Below, piece after piece: positions 13,001-22,572 of a DNA stretch of 64,000 nt. This stretch comes from Ophioderma brevispina (lineage: Eukaryota; Echinodermata; Ophiuroidea; Amphilepidida; Ophiodermatidae). The position numbers and the translations under genes were made by a program. Numbering within the stretch: the first letter of the stretch is position 1; each line of letters opens with the position of its first letter. The notes below the pieces were generated by a model. That model was not told the origin of the DNA. It was given only the letters and a program-made list of their open reading frames with translations, and made no database searches. The stretch is taken from assembly GCA_023653785.1 (NCBI GenBank), contig JAMKCH010001721.1, positions 62,001-126,000 of the forward strand, given 5' to 3'.

Positions 13001-16000
13001 AGAACCAATATACAGACAGAGCCCCTTCAAAGTAAACTGTTTTTCCTCGAAAATCATGAATTCTTGTTTGAATCCGATTTATATTGTTTTGGGCTAATAA
13101 AAGGCTGATTTTGATAACGTTGGTTTTCGCGCCATCAAGTTATCCAATGATTATCTTCTAATTTTGGGACTGGCAAACAGTCGAAAGAATTTGTCAAATT
13201 ATACATTTAACCCTTCTTTAGTGAAAAACAACCCCACGTTTGACGATGGAATCATTAGGCAAATAAGAAAAAATAATCAGGGTAAAAAACAATATTTGGA
13301 TTTTTTTTTTCTCCAAAACAACTCAAGCGACAGTTTTGTTCAACTTCTCTCGGAGAGAGAGAGTCTCTTGCTTTTCTAATTAGCACAGCTGCAATGTTTC
13401 TCCCTGTTCCTAATCTGAGTACATAGTGCAATTACGGCGATGTCGCAACTGTTGACTTAATGCAAGTACTCTTGTTTCCAGCCGTGTTTTTTATACGTCA
13501 TTACCAGTTGGCTCGAGTGCTAAGGGCTGATAACGTGATAACGGTCAAGCCGGATAACGTGATGAGACTTGATATGGGCATCTTTCTGTCTGTATTTTTT
13601 CAAGTTCTTTAAAGTACTGTATATCTTCAAAAATAATTAAATTATAATAACTCCAAATGCAGAATAGAACAGTGAAAGAACATAAGACCAATGTTTAGAT
13701 TACGATCCTTAGCTACAAATAGATGGCAGCAGATCACTTACATTCACACCAACTTGAAATTCCTAGAAAACTTATCTAGAAGATCTAAAGATCGGAATAT
13801 ATGCCAAGTATTTGGAACCATTGAACGAGAGTAACTGAAATCCGGATATACAACCATGTGCACCATACACAGTAAGAGAAAACAAACCGGCTTAAAGGCA
13901 CTATCAGTTTTTTTTTCCAATTTAAAATGCCGATTGTGTTCTAAATATGCTTTTTAGGTCATATCAACACTTTGTATTAATAATCTTTATGAACACCGAC
14001 CCTAGCATTTAAAAAGTCGGTCTGAACCTCACTTTGCTACCCATCCATTACACTGCAGTCACAGTATCACTATCGATCATCCGGATCAATGAAGATGGTA
14101 TGAGCAATGTCATCCTCTACTTTGAACCTAAGCAGTTTGTGGACAGCCCATCTAGCACAAGCCCAAAGGCTGGACCTTGATAGGAAAGCCTGGGTCAACC
14201 CACAGACTCAGAACTGCATTTGGTCTACAAGAACTATCCTTCACAAGATCGGAGTAAACTTTCACCAACTGCGATTGTGTGGAGCCACAACCATTAGCCA
14301 CATCATACATAACTGTGAGGTCTCCAATTCCCCAGTAGGAATTCCAGGCCTGATCAACGTGGAAAATGAAACTATCAGCTGGTTAAAGACGGATCTTCCA
14401 CTGTGATTTTTGAACTTGCACGCACGAACGAACGAACGAAGATCACATCTACGACTGTTCCGGAATGGACCAAACAACGTCGGTCCCGTTTTTATTAGTA
14501 AACAATCATAAAATCGTAATATATATCGCTTGACAAAATACGGCATGTTAAGCCTAGCCACTTATAGGGGTCTTTACTCCACCAATTCCAGACCTAGCAG
14601 TGCAAAAAATCAACTTCGATGAAAAATAGGGGCGCGAGTTGTTTACATCGTAAGATTTCGATATTGGCTTTAAGTTAAGAATTCCCGGCCCCACTGTCAA
14701 ACACATCGAGGTCACAAATATTAGCTGAACAAGATGAAAAACCCAAGCCATGTACAGAGAGTGCTTTTGGTAGTATATGACAGAAGAAGATTTGGAATGG
14801 GATTCCAAGAGCTCGAGTTAAAACGACCAATACGCCTCATTCTTACATTGATGAGCTGATGTCAATAATTGATTCAGGAGAACTTGGTTTCCAGAAAACC
14901 CCAAACCTCATGAAGGGCATGTAGTCCAGAAGAGCACACAATTCACACTAATCGGTAAAAAGCTTGAAGGACAGACATGCCATTTATTGGCCATGGGACA
15001 TTGTCCTGCAGAATGGTAGTCCTGGACGAAGCTCTAGGTTTTTTGACATCAGAGACCCTCAAGTGTTCAATCAATGCCATTCACGAACAAATCCCGTTTT
15101 CTGCCAATCTGAAACTAGGTTAGGGCAACTTTTTCCTGAAAACTTTTGTTTGGTCGTTAACCAACTCTGTCCTCCACGCAACTGTAAACACTGCTCCAAA
15201 TCGAATTTTTGCAACTATTCGATGGGGTCATGACTAAACACCAAGAAATGACAACAGTACCTGACACAATTATATGATGAACTACAACAGCAAAACAACA
15301 GACTTTATCATAGCATTCCATGCAGCTGAAGACACAACATACGGAAACTCGGGTCAACCCCTCCAAAACAGAGGCAAGAAACATCCCGAGAAAGGCTAGT
15401 GACTGGACTTTCCCTGATGGATGAGTAACATAAACCAACGACCTGAAATTACTATCTACACTCTTTAATTGAAATTTGTCAAATTTCCCGTGTCATTTAT
15501 TTTTGACACTTTTTGTGTCAGAGTGACCAATTTATTGGTCGTTATGAGGTGGAAAAGTGTGAAACTTCTTTTTCCGAATCGGAAATAAATCCGAAATCTT
15601 TAACAAACTTTCCGAATCAATCAAACCGCAAGCGATGCGATTGGTTGTCCACTGTTAATCGCAAATCTTGCGATCGTGATTGGCCACCAGACTGTATAAT
15701 TGATCATGTGATCTAAGATCGCGAACACCACGGATCATATGTATGACAGGAAAAACTTATGGCGGCACTTGTTTAGTGCAAGCAATGCAGCTGCATTCTC
15801 ACGTTTCTATGCACAATACATCCTTAGACTGTGTTTCCCTTCAACTGTTTTTGCATTCAACTAGTTCAATGAATAAAAATGAATACACACACACGTCCCC
15901 AAATTTCATTGTGTATATTTTCTTTTTGGTGTCAAAATTTCCCGATTGATTTTGAACCTCCCAAATGTGTTAAAATTTGACATAAAAATCTATTCAATTT

Positions 16001-17047
16001 GACACGGAAATTATTCAGTTTGATACTGATGGTTGTTTATTCCGATTCTTTTTTAACACAATTTTTTTATTTTGATTCGGATTTTGAGTGCTTTTCTAAA
16101 ACTTTTCTGTGTCATTTCATTTGACACATTTTTCCGTGTCGTTTTGACCAATAATTTGTGTTTTCCCGGCGAACTAACTTGTTTGTGTCAAATTTAACCA
16201 ATCTAGAATAAGAGAGTATTCAACAGCTATCAAACATGTCATCATTCTTGAACTGACGGTACCAGCGGAGGAGAACCAAGCCAATGCGTATATCAAGAAG
16301 ATATCCAAATTATAAAGACCTTCTAAGTTCTAGCTGAGTGTGAGAACACACTTTGGATGGACGTTGTTCTACTTTCCAAAAGAAGTGGGAAGTAGAAGTT
16401 TCTATATAGGCCTACAACACATCATTACAACATTTCAAGCTGACAAAAGAGTCTCCAATGAGAAAAGAAACCCAATCCGAGACACAGCCTCAAAAACTGC
16501 TTTTGGGATCCAGCTACGTTAAATGGCTTTTATTTGGTAAATGTGATCCGAATGAAGCAGCATAAAAGGAACACGATCAGATATGATATTGTTTAGACCA
16601 ATATTCTGATGTAGAGTCTCAATATGCGTATGCAATAGAGGCCTCAAGGTGTTGAGGTTTGATATTTTTTTCTGTATACCACGGATAGCTTATAGCGCAA
16701 AATAGCGTCATCTGTTTGTTTGTTGTTTTTTTGTGTGTGTTTGTGTGTTTTGGTAACAAATGTAACTGAATGTACGTACGACGAAATGTCTTTTAATTTT
16801 AACGCATTGCGGATTATTGAATATCATCTTTACAGAACGTTCCTATAAAATGTTACTCTATGTTGCTTTATGTAGATAAACTATTGCGGAACTGTACCAA
16901 AAACGTATTATATGAAGGACAGAGTGGTGAGCAGCCATGCCAAGATGATAACCAGAGTACTAGGAGCGGGTGTCGCATTAGAATTGAAATATGTTGTCAC
17001 TCGGCCACACAGTGTTTTATAGTAAGTAGTAATGGTGGTGATGGTTT

Positions 17048-17128
<81 letters not shown>

Positions 17129-17146
17129 CAGTAGCAGTAGCAGTAG

Positions 17147-17177
<31 letters not shown>

Positions 17178-20100
17178 AGCAGCAGCAGCAGCAGTATTAG
17201 TAGCAGTAGTAGTAGTAGCAGTAGTAGTAGTAGTAGTAGTAGCGGTAGTAGTAGTAGCGGTAGCAGCCGTAGCAGCAGCAGTAGACAGTAGTATAGGAAA
17301 AGGGCCCTGTCAGCAGCTTAAGGTGGAGGCACTTTAGTCTTGTGAGTAGATGCAATATCTCAGGTTAGTGCGACAAGGGGGTGTCTAAAGGGGCCCTGAG
17401 AGCAATATTTTAGGGGCCCTGTCAGCAGCTGCTGACACTGCTGACTCTTAAATCCACCACTGAGTATAGTAGCCCGGAGTAGTAGCAGTAGTAGTAACAG
17501 CAGCAGCAGCAGCAGCAGCAGGAGTAGTCGAAGACAGAATTGTTAAAATGAGAACAATGAGACAGTTACATTAATCCATTATTAACATAACTGAACATCT
17601 AATGTGGAGGCCGGTCCTTAATTGTTAAAACGACCTTTTAAGAACATTTTAACAGTGTGGTAATCCTTGTTAATCCACCGGAGTGATGAGTTCAATTAAA
17701 AGCAACACATCGTCGTTGGGCAGGAAAAAACCTCATAATTGTGCATTTGACCTCTAAGAGCAAAACCTCATATGTGTATTTTCTGTAACACTGACAAAAC
17801 GACCTGTTTGGCGATATTATCGTTTTGTAAAGTATTGCAAAATACTTAAAATAGATCTTACGCACTTCCTTAAACATCACCTCATCATTTCCACCAACTT
17901 GATTTGACCAAAAACTGGACAATAGGTTGGTTTGTCCATGTTACCGAAGTGGCACATATTATACGCGTTTGCATTTGACCTTTCAAATTACATATGAGGG
18001 TTTTCTTGCCCAGCGACGACATGCTTATTTTCAACAGAATACATAATCACATGATAAGTTCAATTTACGATCAAAGGTAGACTAGCTTCTGAAAAAATAT
18101 CATCATATAACGTGATTTTACACAAGGGATTGCCATACAGTCGTGCTTTGGGCAAGACTTCCATATGTACCCCCTATCAGACATATATTTACATGCAACA
18201 TAAAATGTTATTTTTTTCCAAAAAAAATAAAATGTTATTTTTTTATCTGTTTATTTTTGATCAAACAAGGCCAAAATTAAAATAAATTTTGTATCATGTA
18301 AATATATACGAGGGGGTACATATGGAAGTCTTTCCGTGCTTTGCTATGAAACCCAATGCAACTGGTTGATTTTAAGCCTTTACTGTAGGCATCACGACTT
18401 CATAGTATATCATAGCAAGCAAACATTGTAATAGAAATAGAGGCCTTCAATTTGACATCAAAATAAACCATTTGAATTGTTTAGAAGGAAGAGTTGCAAC
18501 CACTTATTACGTGAACTTTATAGCTCTACCCAGAGCGTGTATTGAGTCCATCCCACAAGGCACTAGTTTGTGAAATTTCACCTCAACGTCATGTGATTCC
18601 ACAAAACCTTAACAATTCAGGCTTTCAGACTTATTTTAGACCAAACCGCTGCAGCTGGGTACTTAAGGACTGTACAGTTTATCTTGGTCGTGAAATGTTT
18701 TGTGGTCCTTGAACTTCTTGAACACTTATTCCTAAACACTGACTTACAAGTGTATAGTACAGTATAGGCATATTGCAATGCAGCATTATGGGATTAATTC
18801 AAAAGACTTTCTGGCTCTTACCCATTCATATATATTGTTGTGTTGCCCTCAACAGCTAAAAATCGGGACGGTCGGGCGGTCGGATTTTTTTTTTTAGTTC
18901 TTAGATTTCAGATTTTATTTGTCAATCAATCAATCAATTCAAACAATCATCAGTTGCAAAAAAATTATAACAGTAATTATTTTTTCTTTAGCCTGAAACA
19001 CTTCAGGTAACACATCAGGTATACAACTACATCATTCCATCATATGAAAGTCATTGTATGTGTTTCTTCATTTGAATTTTCAGCATTTTTAAGTGAATAA
19101 ACACAGGCTCAGCATCTTTTATTTCTAACGCGGAAATGTTCCGTTTATTATCCTATGTTGAAATTTTATGCAACAGGATTCCCAATTTGGAAGTCAAATA
19201 CAGCTAACCACACTGCAGAACTCATCTCAAAATTCATCATGACAATCAAAAAGCAATTTTCATTACACAGTTTATTCATTTACCTTCAAATATCAGCATA
19301 TTTCAAACCTTACAAAAAAATCAACAAGTTTTCAATGTATTTAAATTGGAAAAAATAAGCAAAAAAAAAAAACAAAAACAAGAAAACCCCATACTATTTT
19401 GTTGGTAAACACACTGCTTAGAAAATAGTACCACATGACTTTTTTATCAGTTTTTATTTTGGGAACGTCATCTCTCCATTTACAAGTTGATTCTTATCCA
19501 AGCATTTCTAAAAATATTAAAATAAGAAAGGTTGATTTTGGAGTTTTATGATATGAGAAAATGTTCAAATTTAACGAGGAAAATCATGTTTCCCCTGTTG
19601 GATGATGGGATAAAAACACAAATATCAAGGCAGCATCGGGTGCAAAATTCAGCGACCTAGACTAGAGGACAGGTACTGTAGAATGTACATCTCACAAACT
19701 AGCAAATAAATCCCTTCCGGCATCCCTAATTGAGTCAAATTGGAACCATTTCCCATTAAGTAAACCTGTATGAAAGTACTGGGATCCATATGGTCTTTTT
19801 AAAGTTGGAAACCAGGTCAAATCGTGAAGAAATACTCCAAATTATATCATTGAAAAAATAGCCGGTCCGAAATTTCGTCGATTTTTGACCGGGCGCTGTG
19901 GGCAACACAACAACTTTTTTTAGGCTTTATAAAAACAGATGGGTCGATTGGGACGCGGACACAGCCCAATGAAATCTGCCACTCTGATGTGTACGGGTAT
20001 AAACACCGTGATCTAACGTGTACTCAATAAATAGACTTTGTACAAAACCTGTCGGTTGACACAATAAATATGAACTGATTCCAACTGATAACTTTGTAGA

Positions 20101-21036
20101 TGGTTTAACTTAATCTTATTGTATTGAGTTTATCCTTTTTAATTTAATTCGCTAATTAGTATATAGATATAATGACCTTATAAATACTATATCTTAATCA
20201 CAGTTTTGAATTTAGCACAAAGCAAAGGGATCTAGCATTTAGCGTCAAGAAATTGGAGCCGAATGGTATCAGGAAGTCCATCCTCGAGAAAAGAAGATAT
20301 AACTGTCAACTAGTGCCAGAAGACGGCAAAATTATCTTGAATGATCCAGGAACATGTAAGTTTATTTCTTGTTGGCCAGGAAATCGAGAATTTGTGATTA
20401 TGAATTGAAGTTCTGCGATTAAGGTATTAATACACACATGCAGCCACAGGGCCACCATTCTCCCACACACATACACACACCCCTATATACACACGCGAGA
20501 AAACGCACGCGAGAGCGAGTAAGGTTCGAACAGCTAGGCCGCGGGAGTATTTTAATATAGTTTCTAGAGTAGGCACAGGCCTAGTTCCGACGAGCTTGAA
20601 ATTACCGTAGGCAGCATTTACCAACTCACTTTATCATCAGCACAACATTCAGACACTATGAACAACAGCCAAGAAAGAAAAAAAACTCGTACATTAAGCA
20701 AAATCAATGGTAACGATGTCATCTGCATACAAGAACATCGCAATGTCCCATCTATATAGTCTTTGAAGGATTTCTTTTTTGCCACCAACAACCCACCAAA
20801 GGGTGTATAACTCCTGAGGATGACTATATTTCTCTAATTTACTCTTTCACTTCCAATCTGTTGTTGCTAGTAGCCGTGCTTATAATTGTCTTTCAGATGT
20901 AGTGAAGTTTGACAACACGTTCAGCATAACACGAAGCAAAACGATGAACTACTGGGTCGAGGTATTAGAACCGATAGCTGATGATGAAGAGGTCCCGTTT
21001 CAGGAAACCACTCACGATTTCACTGTGTTTGATTAG
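6925..21036 (+). CDS. SEC14L: SEC14-like phosphatidylinositol/lipid transfer protein gene (8 exons, 5' end missing)
   Basis: Eight + strand exons (6925-7025, 7433-7527, 8947-9042, 11913-12057, 12743-12846, 16876-17021, 20216-20355, 20897-21036) encode most of a CRAL-TRIO lipid-binding domain followed by a GOLD domain, the layout of the vertebrate SEC14L2/3/4 family. These cytosolic proteins bind a hydrophobic ligand and exchange it between membranes. Diagnostic stretches are VIEKYWGGG, FWKPSMDFGK, HYPEFLRMFIVINAP, KPLMREETRKKAMILG, YGGTLTDP, YNCQLVPEDG and a C-terminal FDNTFS. Split codons join correctly at most junctions. Exons 6925 and 12743 each contain a one-base frame break, and the 12846/16876 junction is out of phase. 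The N-terminal CRAL-TRIO N exons were not found. Either the locus is decaying or, more likely given the quality of other parts of the window, the sequence carries indel errors. Confidence 0.85.
7340..7415 (+). repeat. SINE 3' tail fragment
   Basis: The segment CTAGCAATTTGGCCTACGGGCCACGATTTGAG with its T/A-rich end recurs at 33138-33190 at the tail of a tRNA-derived SINE. It sits directly upstream of the acceptor of the exon at 7433, so the element supplies part of the intron's 3' end. Confidence 0.55.
7433..7527 (+). CDS. SEC14-like exon: CRAL-TRIO domain
   Basis: Acceptor AAACAG, donor GTTAGT. It is fully open and reads G-IMHSVKGTDIMMNYIWWNAQ then YEDIMRENAKK. This corresponds to the helix after the KGLLFS-like segment of SEC14L proteins. 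It is 95 bases long, entering in phase 1 and leaving in phase 0, and it joins both neighbouring exons without disturbing the frame. Confidence 0.8.
7528..8400. other. Intron DNA without recognised content
   Basis: AT-rich intron sequence between two SEC14-like exons. No exon-like, repeat-family or structured element was recognised apart from A/T runs near 8280-8400. Confidence 0.5.
8401..8924. mobile_element. MITE family A, complete copy (524 bp, about 45-bp terminal inverted repeats)
   Basis: The ends are near-perfect inverted repeats: TTAAAGCAATATTAGCACAT at the left and its complement at the right, continuing through a GCGCCCCCAATTTTTC-like block. Both ends carry TTAA, compatible with a TTAA target duplication. 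There is no coding capacity; the 78-codon minus-strand frame in it is spurious. Other copies start at 22573, 23692 and 25886. It ends 22 bases before the SEC14-like exon at 8947. Confidence 0.85.
8947..9042 (+). CDS. SEC14-like exon: CRAL-TRIO core strand
   Basis: Acceptor CCTTTTAAG, donor GTAAAT. These 96 bases (32 codons, phase 0 at both ends) read SGKPVDGMIVISDMTDMEKQ then SFWKPSMDFGKQ. This matches the conserved core that in vertebrate SEC14L reads roughly IVMIFD..GLGLKHFWKP. It is one of the most diagnostic exons in the window. Confidence 0.88.
9157..9286. mobile_element. Small hairpin MITE (130 bp)
   Basis: TACTTCATCAGCACACGTCT at the left pairs with AGATGTCTGCCGATGAAGTA at the right. 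The arms continue inward to a CTTTTGAACATACTTTG / CAAAGGCTAGC-type block, giving imperfect arms of about 50 bases. It abuts the next foldback element, sharing the word GTAAACAC. Confidence 0.65.
9285..10199. mobile_element. Foldback element (about 915 bp, arms about 200 bp)
   Basis: The left end TAAACACACCAAAAAAAGTA and the right end TACTTTTTTGGGTGTGTTTA are inverted repeats. The complementarity continues for about 200 bases per arm, with GTAACTCCCCACCCCTGAAATT, the TTGACAGACAAATT region, CACCTCATTTGTGG and CAGGATTTAAAAGTTGCAGTAA against their complements. Inside, two direct copies of a block starting GGATTGCACTGA lie at about 9525 and 9933. No protein is encoded. Confidence 0.75.
10200..10666. 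repeat. Fragment of AGGTCA-rich dispersed repeat
   Basis: The stretch from about 10385 to 10500 (CCAAACTTGGTACCAATGTAG followed by GAGGTCAAAGGTCAAGG) resembles the units found at 31800-31940 and 57050-58770. It contains a perfect AGGTCA-A-AGGTCA at 10462-10474. The remainder is unassigned intron DNA with no exon seen. Confidence 0.5.
10667..11773. mobile_element. TIR element carrying a nested MITE (about 1.1 kb)
   Basis: The left end begins TAGGCACAGTTTGCGCACCC and continues through ACTTTTCTGTACCC and GCACCCATTTTTCTCCACCC. The right end is its inverted copy, finishing GGGTGCGCAAATTGTGCCTA. TIRs are about 65 bases. A second element (10790-11120) is inserted within it. No transposase frame was found. 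Confidence 0.75.
10790..11120. mobile_element. Nested MITE (331 bp) with TTA target duplication
   Basis: The ends GGCGACGAAAAAAGAAAACC and its counterpart ending TTTTCGTCGCC are inverted repeats. They extend through CCTGTTTTACGGGC / GCCCGTAAAACAGG and contain GGGTCGGTCGGGC on each side. The element is flanked by TTA at 10787-10789 and 11121-11123. It lies inside the element at 10667-11773 and is therefore the younger insertion. A related fragment (GGGACGGTCGGGCGG) occurs at about 18865. Confidence 0.78.
11913..12057 (+). CDS. SEC14-like exon: CRAL-TRIO ligand-binding region
   Basis: Acceptor TTTATCAG, donor GTAAGT. Fully open over 145 bases, it reads LMALFEQHYPEFLRMFIVIN, then APSVFNVLYAIVKPLMREET, then RKKAMILG. 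This matches the vertebrate SEC14L segment of the type [39 protein letters not shown]. It is the strongest exon of the gene. It leaves in phase 1, and the first bases of the next exon complete a threonine codon. Confidence 0.92.
12330..12521. mobile_element. Hairpin MITE (192 bp, about 75-bp arms)
   Basis: TTAGAAAACCGGATGCACGC at the left pairs with GCACCCGGTTTTCTAA at the right. The arms run inward through GATGCGGTAATGCAGTGAGA and GGAATG / CATTCC. Almost the whole element folds into one stem. The 112-codon minus-strand open frame at 12143-12481 is caused by it and is not a gene. Confidence 0.78.
12743..12846 (+). CDS. SEC14-like exon: end of CRAL-TRIO (frame broken)
   Basis: Acceptor TTCCTTCTAG, probable donor GTATGG. 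It opens with TAIQGRILKMGPADIL, then changes frame near 12788-12791 to give AHYGGTLTDPACRPLCPA. Together these match a family segment of the type [22 protein letters not shown]. One base appears to be missing in CTACTGCCC. In the second frame the exon leaves in phase 1 while the next exon needs phase 0, so another indel or a different donor is implied. Confidence 0.78.
12847..14029. other. Intron DNA without recognised content
   Basis: No exon or repeat family was recognised. There is a T run near 13301-13310 and a GA run at 13350-13365. The open frame at 13164-13379 has no recognisable features. Confidence 0.4.
14030..16530 (+). pseudogene. Decayed non-LTR retrotransposon-like remnant in intron
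   Basis: Several short + strand stretches in different frames look like one eroded protein. They include an HKIGVNFHQLRLCGATTISH region (14242-14301), SDWTFPDG near 15400, ELTVPAEENQANAYIKKI (16250-16303) and FGWTLFYFPKEVGSRSF (16352-16402). The last two resemble a segment seen downstream of reverse transcriptase in invertebrate LINE-like elements (ELTVPxEEN, then W..FPVEVG.RGF). The assignment rests on pattern memory. Frames are broken many times, and the AT-rich segment 15470-16210 seems inserted into it. Confidence 0.42.
15470..16210. repeat. AT-rich element with repeated TTTGACAC words, inserted in the retrotransposon remnant
   Basis: The block GTGTCATTT..TTTGACAC.TTTTT..GTGTC...TGACCAAT occurs at 15490-15540 and again at 16107-16165 in the same orientation. 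Further TTTGACA words lie near 15975-16015. The segment splits the retrotransposon-like remnant, consistent with a later insertion. Exact ends and any target duplication could not be fixed. Confidence 0.45.
16876..17021 (+). CDS. SEC14-like exon: CRAL-TRIO/GOLD linker
   Basis: Acceptor TTTATGTAG, donor GTAAGT. Over 146 bases it reads INYCGTVPKTYYMKDRVVSS, then HAKMITRVLGAGVALELKYV, then VTRPHSVL. This matches the SEC14L segment INYGGxxPKSxYVxDQ followed by the start of the GOLD domain (RGSSHQVEYE-like). It leaves in phase 2, and the first base of the exon at 20216 completes a tyrosine codon. The donor is followed within 30 bases by a long AGT repeat. Confidence 0.86.
17047..17291 (+). repeat. 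AGT/AGC trinucleotide microsatellite (about 245 bp)
   Basis: A nearly pure AGT repeat grades into AGC-interrupted units. A shorter related tract lies at 17472-17525. It begins about 25 bases after the donor of the SEC14-like exon ending at 17021. The overlapping poly-Ser and poly-Val/Ala frames are artefacts of this repeat. Confidence 0.95.
17707..18022. mobile_element. MITE family B, copy 1
   Basis: CATCGTCGTTGGGCAGGAAA at the left is an inverted copy of TTTTCTTGCCCAGCGACGACATG at the right. Both arms continue with AACCTCAT.. and GCATTTGACC. The same architecture occurs at 43665-44033, and a diverged internal fragment at 27070-27260. Confidence 0.72.
18143..18344. mobile_element. Hairpin MITE (about 200 bp)
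   Basis: AGACTTCCATATGTACCCCC at the left pairs with GGGGGTACATATGGAAGTCT at the right. Arms of about 50 bases include GTGCTTTG outside and ATATATTTACATG inside, and flank an AT-rich loop with a duplicated TAAAATGTTATTTTTTT word. Confidence 0.7.
18345..20215. other. Intron DNA without recognised exon
   Basis: AT-rich intron of the SEC14-like gene. A CGGTCGGGCGGTCGG fragment near 18870 resembles the nested MITE at 10790. No other family was recognised. Confidence 0.45.
20216..20355 (+). CDS. SEC14-like exon: GOLD domain
   Basis: Acceptor GAATTTAG, donor GTAAGT. Fully open over 140 bases, it reads TKQRDLAFSVKKLEPNGIRK, then SILEKRRYNCQLVPEDGKII, then LNDPGT. It aligns with the GOLD domain strands of SEC14L proteins, whose segment ends RYNAHMVPEDG..xxxxAGVYVL. 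It leaves in phase 1, making a tyrosine codon with the last exon. Confidence 0.92.
20897..21036 (+). CDS. SEC14-like terminal exon with stop
   Basis: Acceptor TCTTTCAG. It reads YVVKFDNTFSITRSKTMNYW, then VEVLEPIADDEEVPFQETTH, then DFTVFD and stop TAG at 21034-21036. The FDNTxS motif followed by a YxVEVL strand is the end of the GOLD domain in this family. The acidic tail is less conserved. Confidence 0.93.
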
Positions 21037-21515
21037 GTATAGATGTATGAAGGTATAGCTATTATTAAAACAAGGATGATTTCAGTATCAATTATTACTC
21101 TCGTAATCAGTACTGTCTAAAATGTAACAAACACTCTTTAAAAGAGCGAAAAATCCTCCAAAAGAGTGAAACAGGTTACTCCAATGTGTGAAATTTCATC
21201 CAAAGATTGAATTTTCACTAAATAATGATTATCAAGAATAATAACGCGTTTGAAGTGAAATTTCACTCTTTCGAGTATTCAATCTTTCACTCTTTAACAT
21301 TTAGATATAGTACAGATAGACAGACCATGAATTCTCTATTTTATTACATCTGAAGCTTCAAACGCGATGTGCAGGGTGGTTGACTTTGTTAATATTTCTT
21401 AAAGGTCGGTTACATTGTATTTTTTTCAAATTTCAGACCTAAAATGTATAAACGTAGATACCGTGTTACACACTCTCTGATTATCAAAGAAATAAAGGTT
21501 CAACCTAAACCGTTT
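21037..21515 (+). other. Probable 3' UTR of the SEC14-like gene
   Basis: AT-rich sequence follows the stop codon, and a canonical AATAAA lies at 21491-21496. The segment 21120-21305 holds repeated TTTCACTCTTT words in both orientations, suggesting a small palindromic element in the UTR. The true cleavage site is not visible. Confidence 0.35.
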
Positions 21516-21574
21516 TGTCTCTAAAACAATCTGAGAACTCAGAACTCTGAGGTACGTCAAATTTTTGTTCTGTA

Positions 21575-21948
21575 CACTGTAAAAAAATTTCCGTAAATTA
21601 AGAGAAAAACAGATTTTCCGTAAATTTACGGAAAATCTGTTTTACCAAAACAATAAAAAATAATAAACAAAAACATAAAAAAGGTTAATTTACGGAAATA
21701 TTTCAAAAATTTCTGGCAGCAATATTTCCGGACTTTTTTTTTTGTGGTGTCCGTCATGTTAAATTACGAACAAAAATTCTGTTTAAAATCACATTTTTGT
21801 CCATATATGAGACCAAATTTCTGTAAAATGTACGGTAAAAAGTTCGTTAATTGACAGAAATTTCTGGAAAATTTAAACTCCTAGTAAAAATGACTGGAAA
21901 TACTGCCGCCAGAAATTTCCGTAAATTACGGAAACTTTTTTAACAGTG
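21575..21948. mobile_element. TIR element, 374 bp (CACTGTWAAAAAA ends)
   Basis: The left end CACTGTAAAAAAATTTCCGT is matched by the right end ACGGAAACTTTTTTAACAGTG in inverted orientation. The interior has several TTTCCGTAAATTTACGGAAA palindromes and a TTCTGGCAGCAATATTTCC / GGAAATACTGCCGCCAGAA pair. GTA flanks both ends (21572-21574 and 21949-21951), a possible 3-bp target duplication. Confidence 0.75.
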
Positions 21949-22572
21949 GTAGGAACCGTTCCCGGTACCTATACAGTATAGTCAGTTTGAACCTTTCGGT
22001 TTCTTTTGTTATTGGACCAAAACAAAAGTACTAAAGGTTCTACCAAGCCTTGAAATAGTTCTTAAGTACTTATTTCGAGCTCAAAGAACATATAAAACAG
22101 TATGAGTAAGAGTTCCATACAATGGACAAAATGGTTCCACGTCGAATCTTTATAAGTCAAGATGCGAGCCCTGATTGGCTCGACGGATGTATATCCTACG
22201 TGCTGTAATGAATATGGGTTAATTTTGTCTTCATATTTAAAAACACTATGATATCTTGTTCGTACGACACAAACTTTGTTTGTTCCATGAAAAAAAAAAA
22301 CATATATGTAAAGGAGAAAATTACTTAAATCAGCATTCACTTTTCCCCTAGAAATTTGTAATTGTCAACCATGCTCTTTTCCTCGATCCGCTGCATCATG
22401 TAGTGTACGTTACAATATTTAAACAAAATTAAGACACTTACGAATGAGGCCGGATTTTTACTTTTCAGAACAAAGAGTGGACCTGGATGATTCGCTATCC
22501 GCAAAGTTCCAAGCTTTTGTACCAGCTATTATCTTAACATATCCTATCGAAACGCTTAAGCATAAGGGCTTA

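Noticed and set aside
14262..14808. Minus-strand frames of 84-99 codons
   Set aside because: They lie opposite the retroelement-like remnant and show no motif of their own.
16860..17337. Poly-Ser (143 codons) and poly-Val/Ala (101 codons) open frames
   Set aside because: They are readings of an AGT/AGC microsatellite. Only the first part, in a different frame, is a genuine SEC14-like exon ending at 17021.
22460..22560. Possible exon after TTTTCAG at 22468 and 23589 (frame with KEWTWMIRY)
   Set aside because: Open length is only about 25-30 residues, the two copies diverge by frame-changing indels, and no donor or family match was recognised.
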